A DNA stretch of 64,000 nt. Source: Phytophthora sp. 'mugwort'. Lineage: Eukaryota > Oomycota > Peronosporomycetes > Peronosporales > Peronosporaceae. Below are positions 1-10,400 of the stretch, one piece after another. The notes under the pieces are model-generated. The model worked only from the letters and a program-made list of their open reading frames with translations, did no database searches and was not told the DNA's origin. The position numbers and the translations under genes are program-made. How positions within the stretch are numbered: the stretch's first letter is position 1; the number at the start of each line of letters is the position of its first letter. The stretch is from assembly GCA_033558025.1 (NCBI GenBank), contig JAUCEF010000003.1, positions 2,506,001 through 2,570,000 on the forward strand, read 5' to 3'.

Positions 1-756
1 CGACGCATAGCCAACGGCGTACGCGATGTCCGGGCGCGTGGCAGTCATCAAGTGCATCAGAGCACCAACAGCTTCGCGAAACGGAGCGTTCACCTTAGTC
101 GCTGCGTCACTTGAAATCAGTCGAGTGCTTATGTCGACGGGACTCACCACGGCCTTGCACTCGTCCATACCAAAACGCTTGAGAATGTCATCCACATAGC
201 GGCGCTGACACATCGTCACGCTGCCGTCCGGGCCGTCCACCAATTCGATCCCAAGAACGAACGCGCACTTGCCGCTGTCGGTCATTTCGAAGCGTGTCTT
301 GAGGTCGTTCTTCGTGCGTGAGATCAGCTCGGGTGAACTTCCGGTGACCAACACATCGTCCACGTAGACCAGCACGAGCACACAGTGGCCATCGACAACC
401 TTGATGTAGAGGCACGGGTCGAAGGCTGAAACTTGAAAACCGATAGAACACACGAATTCGTCGAAGGTCTCGTTCCATACGCGCGAAGCTTGCTTGAGAC
501 CGTAAATCGCCTTCACCAATTCCAGGCAGTCGAAATCACCATCCAGCTCGACGCCTTCAGGAACCACGCAGAACACCAACTCCTTCATGACGCCGTACAG
601 AAATGCCGTTACCACGTCGAGTTGGTCGAGGGGCCAGTCGAAATACTTGGCAATCACGATGACCATGCGCAGCGTCACGTACTTGACCACGGGCGAGAAC
701 GTCTCGGTGTAGTCGATGCCGTACTTTTGCTTGAACCCCTTGGCCACGAGGCGCGC
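1..756 (-). pseudogene. Family A pol fragment (RT to RNase H), truncated at both ends
   Basis: Read on the minus strand, this is a family A pol piece that begins abruptly at the ARLVAKGF motif of reverse transcriptase and runs off the window edge near the [11 protein letters not shown] motif ahead of RNase H. The RT catalytic YVDD box is present and the frame is open. The first residues (gag, protease, integrase, first RT motif) are missing. The 5' breakpoint, where GCGCGC abuts an LTR starting TATTG, is the same breakpoint seen at 17237, 19224, 21211, 23199 and 48750, so this is an inverted member of the pol-only repeat described there. It has no start codon of its own and is not expected to encode a functional protein. 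Confidence 0.9.
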
Positions 757-1040
757 TATTGACGGTTACCGGTTTGGTATCAGTTATTAGCCGTGAACCG
801 GTTAACCCGAACCGGTCCAATCCGAACCCACGTTGATTATGGTGATTACGGTAAGTTGTTAACGCCACCGATGATTAGACGAGTAGGATGATTGGACGAA
901 CACCGGTGAGTGATGGTTGATTAGATGCACTAGGTGATAGGACGCAGGGTCGCGTGTCTATAACAGTAGGGTATAAGCTCCAACAATTCAATCACTTTCG
1001 AATCTTCATTCTACCCCTCAAGTGCCTTCGCTCCGGTCCC
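757..1040 (+). repeat. Family A LTR, variant 2, 3'-truncated
   Basis: Begins TATTGACGG like the 350-bp family A LTR and matches it through ...CTCCGGTCCC, then stops about 66 bp short of the normal CATCA end and meets an LTR in the opposite orientation. The same breakpoint recurs at 18940, 20927, 22915 and 24903, so the head-to-head LTR junction was copied, not formed independently each time. Confidence 0.85.
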
Positions 1041-1383
1041 TGATAAAGGTGTTGAGGTCTTGAAGCGAGGCTTGGGTTGAGCGGAGGGAGTTCTGCACTT
1101 GGGTGCGGGGACCGGAGTGAAGACCACTTGAGCTGAAGAAGGAAGATTCGAAAGTGATTAATTTATCGGAGCTTACACTACCTAGTCTACCACATAGATA
1201 TGCAGCCCTGCATCCAATCATTTGGTGCATCCAATCACCAACACTCCGCACTCGTCCAATCATCCTACTCGTCTAATCATCGGTTGCGTAAACAACGTAC
1301 CGTAAACATCGCGGGATCGTGTTGGACCGGTTCGGGTTAACCGGTTACTGGTACACAGTACCAAAACCTGGCAACCCTCAATA
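1041..1383 (-). repeat. Family A LTR, variant 3 (343 bp)
   Basis: On the minus strand it begins TATTGAGGGTTGCCAGG and ends CCTTTATCA. The first ~130 bp resemble the other family A LTRs. The 3' half is diverged, with its own GGATGCACCAAATGATTGG stretch. Elsewhere (18597, 20584, 22572, 24560) this variant directly follows a family A pol stop and polypurine tract, which ties it to family A. Here it abuts a family C fragment. Confidence 0.82.
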
Positions 1384-2185
1384 GTGCACCCACTTGCCTT
1401 CTTGGATGGCCAAGCTCAGTGCAATGTACTCGGCCTCACTTGTCGAGAGCGATACGCTTGACTGCTTCTTAGAACCCCACGACACTGGTCCGCCGACAAC
1501 TTGGAACAGATAGCCTGACGTTGACTTGCGATTGCTTAAATCACCTGCCCAGTCGGCGTTCGAAAAGCCTTGAAAGTCGACGTCCTTGCCTGGCAAAAAG
1601 CGAATTCCGTGCCACTTGGTACCTTGTAGGTAGCGAAAAATGCGCTTGACTGCAATCCAATGTTCCACTTGCGGGTTCTCCATAAAGCGCGATACATAGC
1701 CAACAGCGAACGCAATGTCCGGGCGAGTCGATGTCATCAAGTGCATAAGTGCACCGACAGCCTCGCGAAATGGCGCGTCCAACCTGGTTGTGGAGTCGCT
1801 TGAGACCAGCTTCATGCTGATGTCGACCGGACTTGCAGCAGGTTTGCAGTCTTGCATGCCAAAGCGCTCCAGGATGTCGTTGATGTACCGAGCTTGACTT
1901 AAGGTGACACTGCCATCCGCCTTGTCGACCACTTCGATCCCCAGGATGAAGGAACACTTGCCACTGTCGGTCATCTCAAACCGCGACTTGAGTTGGCGCT
2001 TGACTTCTTCAATCAATGTTGCCGAGCTCCCGGTCACCAACACGTCGTCCACGTAGACCAACAGCAGAACGCATTCACCGCCGATGACCTTGATGTAGAG
2101 GCAGGGGTCGTAGCTTGATACACGAAAACCGATGGAGCGCACATGCTCGTCGAAGGTCTCGTTCCAAACTCGTGAAGCTTGTTTC
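1384..2185 (-). pseudogene. Family C pol fragment (RT C-terminal part to RNase H)
   Basis: The frame on the minus strand encodes a copia RT/RNase H related to but clearly distinct from family A (for example FDEHVRSIGFRVSSYDPCLY, and a YVDDVLVTGSS catalytic box). It ends inside RNase H at EGKWVH, where an LTR joins it. The RNase H motif reads SNADWAG where families A and B have SDADWAG, so the usual first catalytic Asp is Asn. Its upstream continuation lies at 7001-7116, on the far side of element B1, and the two halves share GTTTC, the TSD of B1. This is the only family C material in the window. It is a decayed remnant; the rest of the element is not visible. Confidence 0.85.
2181..2185. other. 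Target-site duplication of B1, left copy
   Basis: GTTTC immediately left of the B1 terminus, repeated at 6996-7000. It interrupts a family C pol frame that reads on across the insertion. Five-base TSDs are normal for copia elements. Confidence 0.88.
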
Positions 2186-2540
2186 AAAAGGCTTGGTCAC
2201 TTGATGGCAAAATGCAAAGTGATTGATTTAGGTCCTTAGTTCGCAAACTCCTTGCTACCTCTAAGCCTACAGTTCTACCTACTGGGTACACTCTACTGGA
2301 TTCTCTACTGGATACTGAGTTACTTCAGCCAATCAGGGAGTGCCACGTAGAGCCCATCATGTACCCACAATCTTGTACCCACCCATGGCGTAATTGTCCG
2401 TGGCGTAAACACCGTCCCATAAACACCGTGACGTAATCTTCGTCTCGTAATCACAGAAATGATTGCGGTGCCACTGAGTGAAGGTCATACCGGTATCCTA
2501 CCGGTATACAGCAGCTGGTCGAGACGTCTTCTTGACAACA
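2186..2540 (-). repeat. B1 3' LTR (355 bp)
   Basis: Family B LTR on the minus strand, beginning TGTTGTCAAG and ending GCCTTTT. The pol stop codon lies inside it (2498-2500), 41 nt from its 5' edge. Confidence 0.9.
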
Positions 2541-5500
2541 CTCCCACTCGACTCGACAGCCTTCAGCGCTTCGATGCCGAGTTTGCTCCGGAGCACACTG
2601 AACTGCGTCGCAGAGATTGGCTTCGTCATGATGTCCGCCAGCATGTCGGTTGTCGAAACATACTGCAGCACCACTTGACCGTCTTCCACCTTCTCGCGCA
2701 CGAAATGGTAGCGAATGTCGATGTGCTTGGTGCGCTTGTGGAATTCGGGATTCTTGGCCAACGCGATGGAGCCTTGGTTGTCCTCGTAGATCTTGATTGC
2801 TTCATCGCTTGTCATCTCGCCGAGCTCGCACAGGAACACCTTAAGCCACACCGCCTCTTGTGTCGCCTCCGATAGCGCCATGTACTCAGCTTCCGTCGAA
2901 GACAGCGCCACTGTCCGCTGCTTCTTGCTCCTCCAGCTGATGCATCCGCCATTCATCATGAACGCGTAGCCACTTGTACTTCTTCTTGACTCGATGTCTC
3001 CAGCCCAGTCGGCATCTGAATAGCCTTGGGGTCCGTCGTCGCAGCTCGCTTGAAACTCGATGCCGTGCGTCTTCGTGCCCTGAATGTACCTGAAGACCCT
3101 CTTGAGCGCCTGCCAGTGTGTCGGACATGGGTCTGCTGCAAACTGGCTGAGAACTCCCACTGCTGCTGCGAGGTCCGGGCGTGTGCCTACCATGAGATAC
3201 ATGAGGCATCCCACAGCGTTCCGGTATGGCACGTTTACCATGGTCTCGTCGTGCTTGCAGCCGCCCTCGCACATGGCCTTGGTCAGCTTGAGGCCCGGAT
3301 CCTGTGGCGTCTTAACAGGGTTGCTCTTCTCCATGTTGAACTTCTCCAGAATGTCTTTCGCAAACTTGGTTTGCCGCATCGACACCTTCCTTGTCGTCAT
3401 ATCTTGATCGATTTCCATGCCGAGGAAGTACTTGAGGTGGCCCAGGTCCGTCATCTCGAAACGGTCACTGAGCGCCTTCTTCGTCGACTTGAGCAGCTTG
3501 TCGTTGTTACTTGCGAGGATCAGGTCGTCGACATATAGCGCCACGAAGATCATGTCTTGGTCGTCACGCTTGAAGTAGATGCAGTGGTCGGACTCGCACT
3601 TCTTGAACCCTAGCTTGAGCATGAGGTCGTCGATGGTCTTGTTCCACATCCGTGGCGACTGCTTCAAACCGTAAAGAGACCGCTTGAGCTGACAGACATA
3701 GTCCGGGTGCTTTTCATCGATGTAGCCGTCCGGCTGTGCCATGTAGATGTCTTCGTCTAACAAACCGTTCAGGAAAGCTGTCTTGACATCCATCTGGTGC
3801 ACCATGAGATTGTACTTGGCCGCCAGACTGAGCAGGATCCTGATCGACGTGAACTTGGCCACTGGCGCGAAAGTCTCGTCGTAGTCGATGCCGTACTTCT
3901 GCGAAAATCCCTTGGCCACCAGGCGCGCCTTGAACCGTTCGATCTCTCCAGCCTGGTTCTCCTTCACACGGAACACCCATCGGTTGCCGATTGCCTTGCG
4001 TCCTTTTGGCAGCGGCACGAGGATCCACGTCTCGTTCTTGCGGAGCGACTCGACCTCCGAGTCACACGCCTCCTTCCACTTGACTGCGTCGCTGGATTCC
4101 ATCGCCGACTTGAACGTGGTCGGCATTTCTCCCACTGAATTCACGACGTATGCAGCTTCGAAGTCTTGACTTTCTTGAGCCGCAGCCGACATCTCGTCCA
4201 GAGTCAGGTGTCGACTCTGCCGCTTGGCACTTGGAACTTCCACAGCTTCTTCCAGCGACTGCGTCCGCGGGTGTCGCTTGCTGCCTGGTTCAAAACCTTC
4301 GTCCCGCGCTGTTTCTTCGTCTTCTTCTTCTTCGTCTTCTTCTTCTTTGTTGTCTTCATCCGACTGCAACGAATCTTGACCCGTCGTCTCTTCATCTTGA
4401 ATGACCACCACCTCCCTCTGATGGTAGTCACGTCTCCCACTGTCGAAGACGTCTTCCATAAACTGCGCGTCGCGGCTCACCAGCACGCGACCGCTCTTGG
4501 TCTCTTCGAAACGGTACGCTTTCTCATGCTCCGAGTATCCCAGGAACCGACAGCGCACCGACCGAGCGTCAAACTTGGTGCGCTTCTCCTTCGGCACGTG
4601 CACGTACGCGTGGCAACCGAACACCTTGAGGTTCGCTAGCAGCGGTTTCTTGCCTGTCCAAACCTGGTGCGGCGACTTGTCGTGGTTAATGGCACGCGTC
4701 GGACACCGATTACGGAGGAACGTAGCTGTCACGACAGCTTCACCCCAATACGTCTTGGGCAATCCAGCATGTTCCAGCATGCAACGCGCACACTCCACCA
4801 ACGTCCGGTTCATGCGCTCGGCGACTCCGTTCAGCTGAGGCGTGTATGGCGGCGTGAACTTCTGCATGATACCACGGTCCGCACAGAACTTGGCCATCTC
4901 ACCCGAAGTGTACTCGCCGCCGTTGTCGCTCCGCAGCATTTTCACGCGCTTGCCAGTCTGGGTCTCAGCTAACGCGACGAATTGCGCGAACTTGTCGGCC
5001 ACCTCGGACTTGTTGCGCAGCAAGTACACCACACAGAAGTGCGACTTGTCATCGATAAACGTGACAAAATAGCGCTTGCCTCCAAAGGTCGGCGTCTGCA
5101 TGGGACCGCATACATCACTGTGTACGACTTCTAGCACTTGCTTGGCACGGTTTGGCGACGTCTTCATGTAGCTTACTCGCGTTTGCTTGCCGAGTGAGCA
5201 TCCGTCGCATAACTCCCACTGCTTCACCGACGCCATATCGATACCAACACCGTAGCCCTTCTTGACGATGGCGTCTAGACCGCCATGGCCGATGTGACCA
5301 AGTCGAAGGTGCCAGAGGTACGACGTGGTGTCCCCTTGGCGATCCTTCGAACTTGCCGCATTGGCCTCGTCAGGCATCATCGGAGTCATGCATAGCTTGA
5401 ACAGTCCTTTGCCCTCACGAGCGCCGAGCTTCCACTTGAGACTCTTCGTTTCAGCGAAGCACCCGTCGCTCTCGAAGATAACTGGCCCGACGTCCTTAGT

Positions 5501-6637
5501 GAACCGACCAACCGAAAACAGGTTGCGCGACAGCTTCGGAATGTGCCACACGTTCGTGAGTACACCCTTCTTCATGCCGCGCGGGGTCTTCATCGACATC
5601 ACAATGTCGCCGGTCCCCACAGCCTGAACCACACCGTCGTCCGCGAGATGCACGTCCACCGGAGAGATCTTCTTGTAGTTCTTCATGTACTCCTTCGAGT
5701 ACGTCATGTGCTGCGTCGCACCCGAGTCGACCAGCCACACTCCATTCGACTTGGAGGCACCCGTGTTACCACCAACCGAGAAGAGGAAGTCGCCAGAGTC
5801 GTCTTCACTCTGCGCGACATTCGCTCGTTGCGGCCTCTGCCGCTCCGCGTTCTCGCGGATTCGCACCGGACACTAGGCGATCCAATGTCCCTGCTCGCCA
5901 CAGTAGTGACAGGCACTAGTCTTCTGCGCCTGCCGACCCTTGCGCTTGTTGTCGCTTGTCATGAACGCTTGACCTTGACCGTGCGCGGTGCCGTCCGTAC
6001 CGCCACCTTGTTCCTTGCGCTTCATGTCCTCATGTAGCAGCCGAGACGTCACGAGTTCCCACGACAGTGAGTCGGCTCTCGACTCCAACGCCGTGATCAG
6101 GAACTGGTACGACTCGCTCAGACTTCCCAAAAGCGTGATCACCAAGTCGTCCTCGCTGACCGGAGCGCCCACTGCGTCGAGCTGCTCCGCCAGCGTCTTG
6201 ATCTTGTTGATGTGCTCCAGCACATCATCACCTTCGTCCATCATCGTCGTGAAGAAACGCCGACGAAGAAAGAGCTTGTTGGCCAAACTCTTCTTCTCGA
6301 AGTGTCCTTCCAGTCTTGACCATGCATCATGCGCGCCACTCGCCGAGCGAACCAGCGGCAGCTGCGAATCCTCCATCGCGAGACAGATCATCGCCAGCGC
6401 CTTGCGCGACTTCTTCCGAAAGAGCGCTTGATCCGCCGCAGTCTGGCAGTGCTCCAGCTTCACTTCCCCACTTGTCACTTCCCACAGTTCGCGCTCCTCG
6501 AGCACCATCTGCATCTTGAACTTCCACGTGTGGAAGTTAGTTCCGTCGAACTTGTTAATGCGGGCGGTAGTCGAAGTGGCGTCCATGGCGAAGGCGTAGT
6601 CGGGGTCTTGGTCAGGGAAGACGGGGCTTGGGCTCAT
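2498..6637 (-). pseudogene. B1 gag-pol with one nonsense codon
   Basis: One copia polyprotein frame broken by a single in-frame stop at 5873-5875, where the minus-strand codon is TAG and intact copies have AAG (Lys). The stop falls just before the last Cys of the gag zinc knuckle (CX2CX4HX4C), so a translated product would be a gag of about 254 residues lacking a complete knuckle. Downstream the frame stays open for protease (DSGATQHM), the HHCC zinc domain, integrase, RT (YVDD) and RNase H. The start is the ATG within the primer-binding site. A His-to-Gln change inside the knuckle (CGEQGHW) accompanies the stop. Everything else matches the intact copies B4 and B5 closely, so inactivation looks recent. 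Confidence 0.92.
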
Positions 6638-6641
6638 AACC
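6627..6641 (-). other. B1 primer-binding site
   Basis: GGTTATGAGCCCAAG directly after the 5' LTR. It is complementary to a CTTGGGCTCATAACC sequence, as expected in the anticodon stem-loop of initiator tRNA-Met. The gag ATG lies inside it. Confidence 0.78.
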
Positions 6642-6995
6642 AAAAGGCTTGGTCACTTGATGGCAAAATGCAAAGTGATTGATTTAGGTCCTTAGTTCGC
6701 AAACTCCTTGCTACCTCTAAGCCTACAGTTCTACCTACTGGGTACACTCTACTGGATTCTCTACTGGATACTGAGTTACTTCAGCCAATCAGGGAGTGCC
6801 ACGTAGAGCCCATCATGTACCCACAATCTTGTACCCACCCATGGCGTAATTGTCCGTGGCGTAAACACCGTCCCATAAACACCGTGACGTAATCTTCGTC
6901 TCGTAATCACAGGATGATTGCGGTGCCACTGAGTGAAGGTCATACCGGTATCCTACCGGTATACAGCAGCTGGTCGAGACGTCTTCTTGACAACA
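6642..6995 (-). repeat. B1 5' LTR (354 bp)
   Basis: Partner of the LTR at 2186-2540 and almost identical to it. It should carry the promoter of B1 in its U3 part, including the duplicated ACCGGT and TGTTTA motifs described for family B. Confidence 0.9.
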
Positions 6996-7000
6996 GTTTC
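6996..7000. other. Target-site duplication of B1, right copy
   Basis: GTTTC, matching 2181-2185. Family C coding sequence resumes here. Confidence 0.88.
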
Positions 7001-7116
7001 AGCCCGTAGATCGCCTTGAGCAACTCCACGCAGTCGAAACCATCGTCCAGTTCCACGCCTTCAGGCACACTGCAAAACACCTTTTCCTTCATCAAACCGT
7101 ACAGGAACGCGGTGAC
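7001..7116 (-). pseudogene. Family C pol fragment (RT core), split from 1384-2185
   Basis: A short minus-strand stretch encoding VTAFLYGLMKEKVFCS...ELLKAIYGLK, the RT segment just upstream of the family C part that resumes beyond B1. Family A has the same motif as VTAFLYG(I/V)MKEL, which supports homology but a different family. It is cut on its other side by the 5' LTR of B2, with no matching TSD there. It forms the ~120-bp spacer between the oppositely oriented B1 and B2. Confidence 0.85.
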
Positions 7117-7470
7117 TGTTGTCAAGGAGACGTCTCGACCAGCTGCTGTATACCGGTAGGATACCGGTATGACCTTCACTCAGTGGCATCGCAATCATCC
7201 TGTGATTACGAGACGAAGATTACGTCACGGTGTTTATGGGACGGTGTTTACGCCACGGACGATTACGCCATGGGTGGGTACAAGATTGTGGGTACATGAT
7301 GGGCTCTACGTGGCACTCCCTGATTGGCTGAAGTAACTCAGTATCTAGTAGAGAATCCAGTAGAGTGTACCCAGTAGGTAGAACTGTAGGCTTAGAGGTA
7401 GCAAGGAGTTTGCGAACTAAGGACCTAAATCAATCACTTTGCATTTTGCCATCAAGTGACCAAGCCTTTT
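7117..7470 (+). repeat. B2 5' LTR (354 bp)
   Basis: Begins TGTTGTCAAGGAGACG and ends CAAGCCTTTT, directly followed by the primer-binding site. It contains paired ACCGGT motifs near its start and the tandem TGTTTA module at 7231-7256. Confidence 0.9.
7231..7256 (+). promoter_or_regulatory. Tandem TGTTTA module in U3, family B version
   Basis: Two TGTTTA-type heptads (TGTTTAT and TGTTTAC) 14 nt apart, followed by GCCAC. Family A LTRs carry a 26-nt match with three differences (for example at 53727-53752). The core resembles forkhead-type sites (GTAAACA on the other strand). A regulatory role is inferred from conservation between two otherwise dissimilar LTRs. Confidence 0.45.
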
Positions 7471-7485
7471 GGTTATGAGCCCAAG
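7471..7485 (+). other. B2 primer-binding site
   Basis: GGTTATGAGCCCAAG with no gap after the LTR, as in every other family A and B copy here. It includes the gag ATG. Confidence 0.78.
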
Positions 7486-10400
7486 CCCCGTCTTCCCTGA
7501 CCAAGACCCCGACTACGCCTTCGCCATGGACGCCACTTCGACTACCGCCCGCATTAACAAGTTCGACGGAACTAACTTCCACACGTGGAAGTTCAAGATG
7601 CAGATGGTGCTCGAGGAGCGCGAACTGTGGGAAGTGACAAGTGGGGAAGTGAAGCTGGAGCACTGCCAGACTGCGGCGGATCAAGCGCTCTTTCGGAAGA
7701 AGTCGCGCAAGGCGCTGGCGATCATCTGTCTCGCGATGGAGGATTCGCAGCTGCCGCTGGTTCGCTCGGCGAGTGGCGCGCATGATGCATGGTCAAGACT
7801 GGAAGGACACTTCGAGAAGAAGAGTTTGGCCAACAAGCTCTTTCTTCGTCGGCGTTTCTTCACGACGATGATGGACGAAGGTGATGATGTGCTGGAGCAC
7901 ATCAATAAGATCTCTCCGGTGGACGTGCATCTCGCGGACGACGGTGTGGTTCAGGCTGTGGGGACCGGCGACATTGTGATGTCGATGAAGACCCCGCGCG
8001 GCATGAAGAAGGGTGTACTCACGAACGTGTGGCACATTCCGAAGCTGTCGCGTAACCTGTTTTCGGTTGGTCGGTTCACTAAGGACGTCGGGCCAGTTAT
8101 CTTCGAGAGCGACGGGTGCTTCGCTGAAACGAAGAGTCTCAAGTGGAAGCTCGGCGCTCGTGAGGGCAAAGGACTGTTCAAGCTATGCATGACTCCGATG
8201 ATGCCTGACGAGGCCAATGCGGCAAGTTCGAAGGATCGCCAAGGGGACACCACGTCGTACCTCTGGCACCTTCGACTTGGTCACATCGGCCATGGCGGTC
8301 TAGACGCCATCGTCAAGAAGGGCTACGGTGTTGGTATCGATATGGCGTCGGTGAAGCAGTGGGAGTTATGCGACGGATGCTCACTCGGCAAGCAAACGCG
8401 AGTAAGCTACATGAAGACGTCGCCAAACCGTGCCAAGCAAGTGCTAGAAGTCGTACACAGTGATGTATGCGGTCCCATGCAGACGCCGACCTTTGGAGGC
8501 AAGCGCTATTTTGTCACGTTTATCGATGACAAGTCGCACTTCTGTGTGGTGTACTTGCTGCGCAACAAGTCCGAGGTGGCCGACAAGTTCGCGCAATTCG
8601 TCGCGTTAGCTGAGACCCAGACTGGCAAGCGCGTGAAAATGCTGCGGAGCGACAACGGCGGCGAGTACACTTCGGGTGAGATGGCCAAGTTCTGTGCGGA
8701 CCGTGGTATCATGCAGAAGTTCACGCCGCCATACACGCCTCAGCTGAACGGAGTCGCCGAGCGCATGAACCGGACGTTGGTGGAGTGTGCGCGTTGCATG
8801 CTGGAACATGCTGGATTGCCCAAGACGTATTGGGGTGAAGCTGTCGTGACAGCTACGTTCCTCCGTAATCGGTGTCCGACGCGTGCCATTAACCACGACA
8901 AGTCGCCGCACCAGGTTTGGACAGGCAAGAAACCGCTGCTAGCGAACCTCAAGGTGTTCGGTTGCCACGCGTACGTGCACGTGCCGAAGGAGAAGCGCAC
9001 CAAGTTTGACGCTCGGTCGGTGCGCTGTCGGTTCCTGGGATACTCGGAGCATGAGAAAGCGTGCCGTTTCGAAGAGACCAAGAGCGGTCGCGTGCTGGTG
9101 AGCCGCGACGCGCAGTTTATGGAAGACGTCTTCGACAGTGGGAGACGTGACTACCATCAGAGGGAGGTGGTGGTCATTCAAGATGAAGAGACGACGGGTC
9201 AAGATTCGTTGCAGTCGGATGAAGACAACAAAGAAGAAGAAGACGAAGAAGAAGAAGACGAAGAAACAGCGCGGGACGAAGGTTTTGAACCAGGCAGCAA
9301 GCGACACCCGCGGACGCAGTCGCTGGAAGAAGCTGTGGAAGTTCCAAGTGCCAAGCGGCAGAGTCGACACCTCACTCTGGACGAGATGTCGGCTGCGGCT
9401 CAAGAAAGTCAAGACTTCGAAGCTGCATACGTCGTGAATTCAGTGGGAGAAATGCCGACCACGTTCAAGTCGGCGATGGAATCCAGCGACGCAGTCAAGT
9501 GGAAGGAGGCGTGTGACTCGGAGGTCGAGTCGCTCCGCAAGAACGAGACGTGGATCCTCGTGCCGCTGCCAAAAGGACGCAAGGCAATCGGCAACCGATG
9601 GGTGTTCCGTGTGAAGGAAAACCAGGCTGGAGAGATCGAACGGTTCAAGGCGCGCCTGGTGGCCAAGGGATTTTCGCAGAAGTACGGCATCGACTACGAC
9701 GAGACTTTCGCGCCAGTGGCCAAGTTCACGTCGATCAGGATCCTGCTCAGTCTGGCGGCCAAGTACAATCTCATGGTGCACCAGATGGATGTCAAGACAG
9801 CTTTCCTGAACGGTTTGTTGGACGAAGACATCTACATGGCACAGCCGGACGGCTACATCGATGAAAAGCACCCGGACTATGTCTGTCAGCTCAAGCGGTC
9901 TCTTTACGGTTTGAAGCAGTCGCCGCGGATGTGGAACAAGACCATCGACGACCTCATGCTCAAGCTAGGGTTCAAGAAGTGCGAGTCCGACCACTGCATC
10001 TACTTCAAGCGTGACGACCAAGACATGATCTTCGTGGCGCTATATGTCGACGACCTGATCCTCGCAAGTAACAACGACAAGCTGCTCAAGTCGACGAAGA
10101 AGGCGCTCAGTGACCGTTTCGAGATGACGGACCTGGGCCACCTCAAGTACTTCCTCGGCATGGAAATCGATCAAGATATGACGACAGGGAAGGTGTCGAT
10201 GCGGCAAACCAAGTTTGCGAAAGACATTCTGGAGAAGTTCAACATGGAGAAGAGCAACCCTGTTAAGACGCCACAGGATCCGGGCCTCAAGCTGACCAAG
10301 GCCATGTGCGATGGCGGCTGCAAGCACGACGAGACCATGGTAAACGTGCCATACCGGAACGCTGTGGGATGCCTCATGTATCTCATGGTAGGCACACGCC

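Larger units (their letters stand above)
2186..6995 (-). mobile_element. B1: full-length family B copia retrotransposon
   Basis: A 4810-bp element on the minus strand: near-identical LTRs of 355 and 354 bp, a primer-binding site, one gag-pol frame and a GTTTC TSD on both sides. Both LTRs share a private variant, GTCTTCTTGACAACA at the outer U3 end where other copies have GTCTCCTTG, so they are a true pair from one reverse transcription. The few differences between them (CAGAAATG against CAGGATG near 2455) indicate a fairly recent insertion. The coding frame carries one premature stop, so the copy is not autonomous now. Confidence 0.92.

Noticed and set aside
6627..6641. tRNA-like anticodon sequence as a tRNA gene
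   Set aside because: Only the 15-nt primer-binding site is present; no acceptor stem, D arm or T arm surrounds it.
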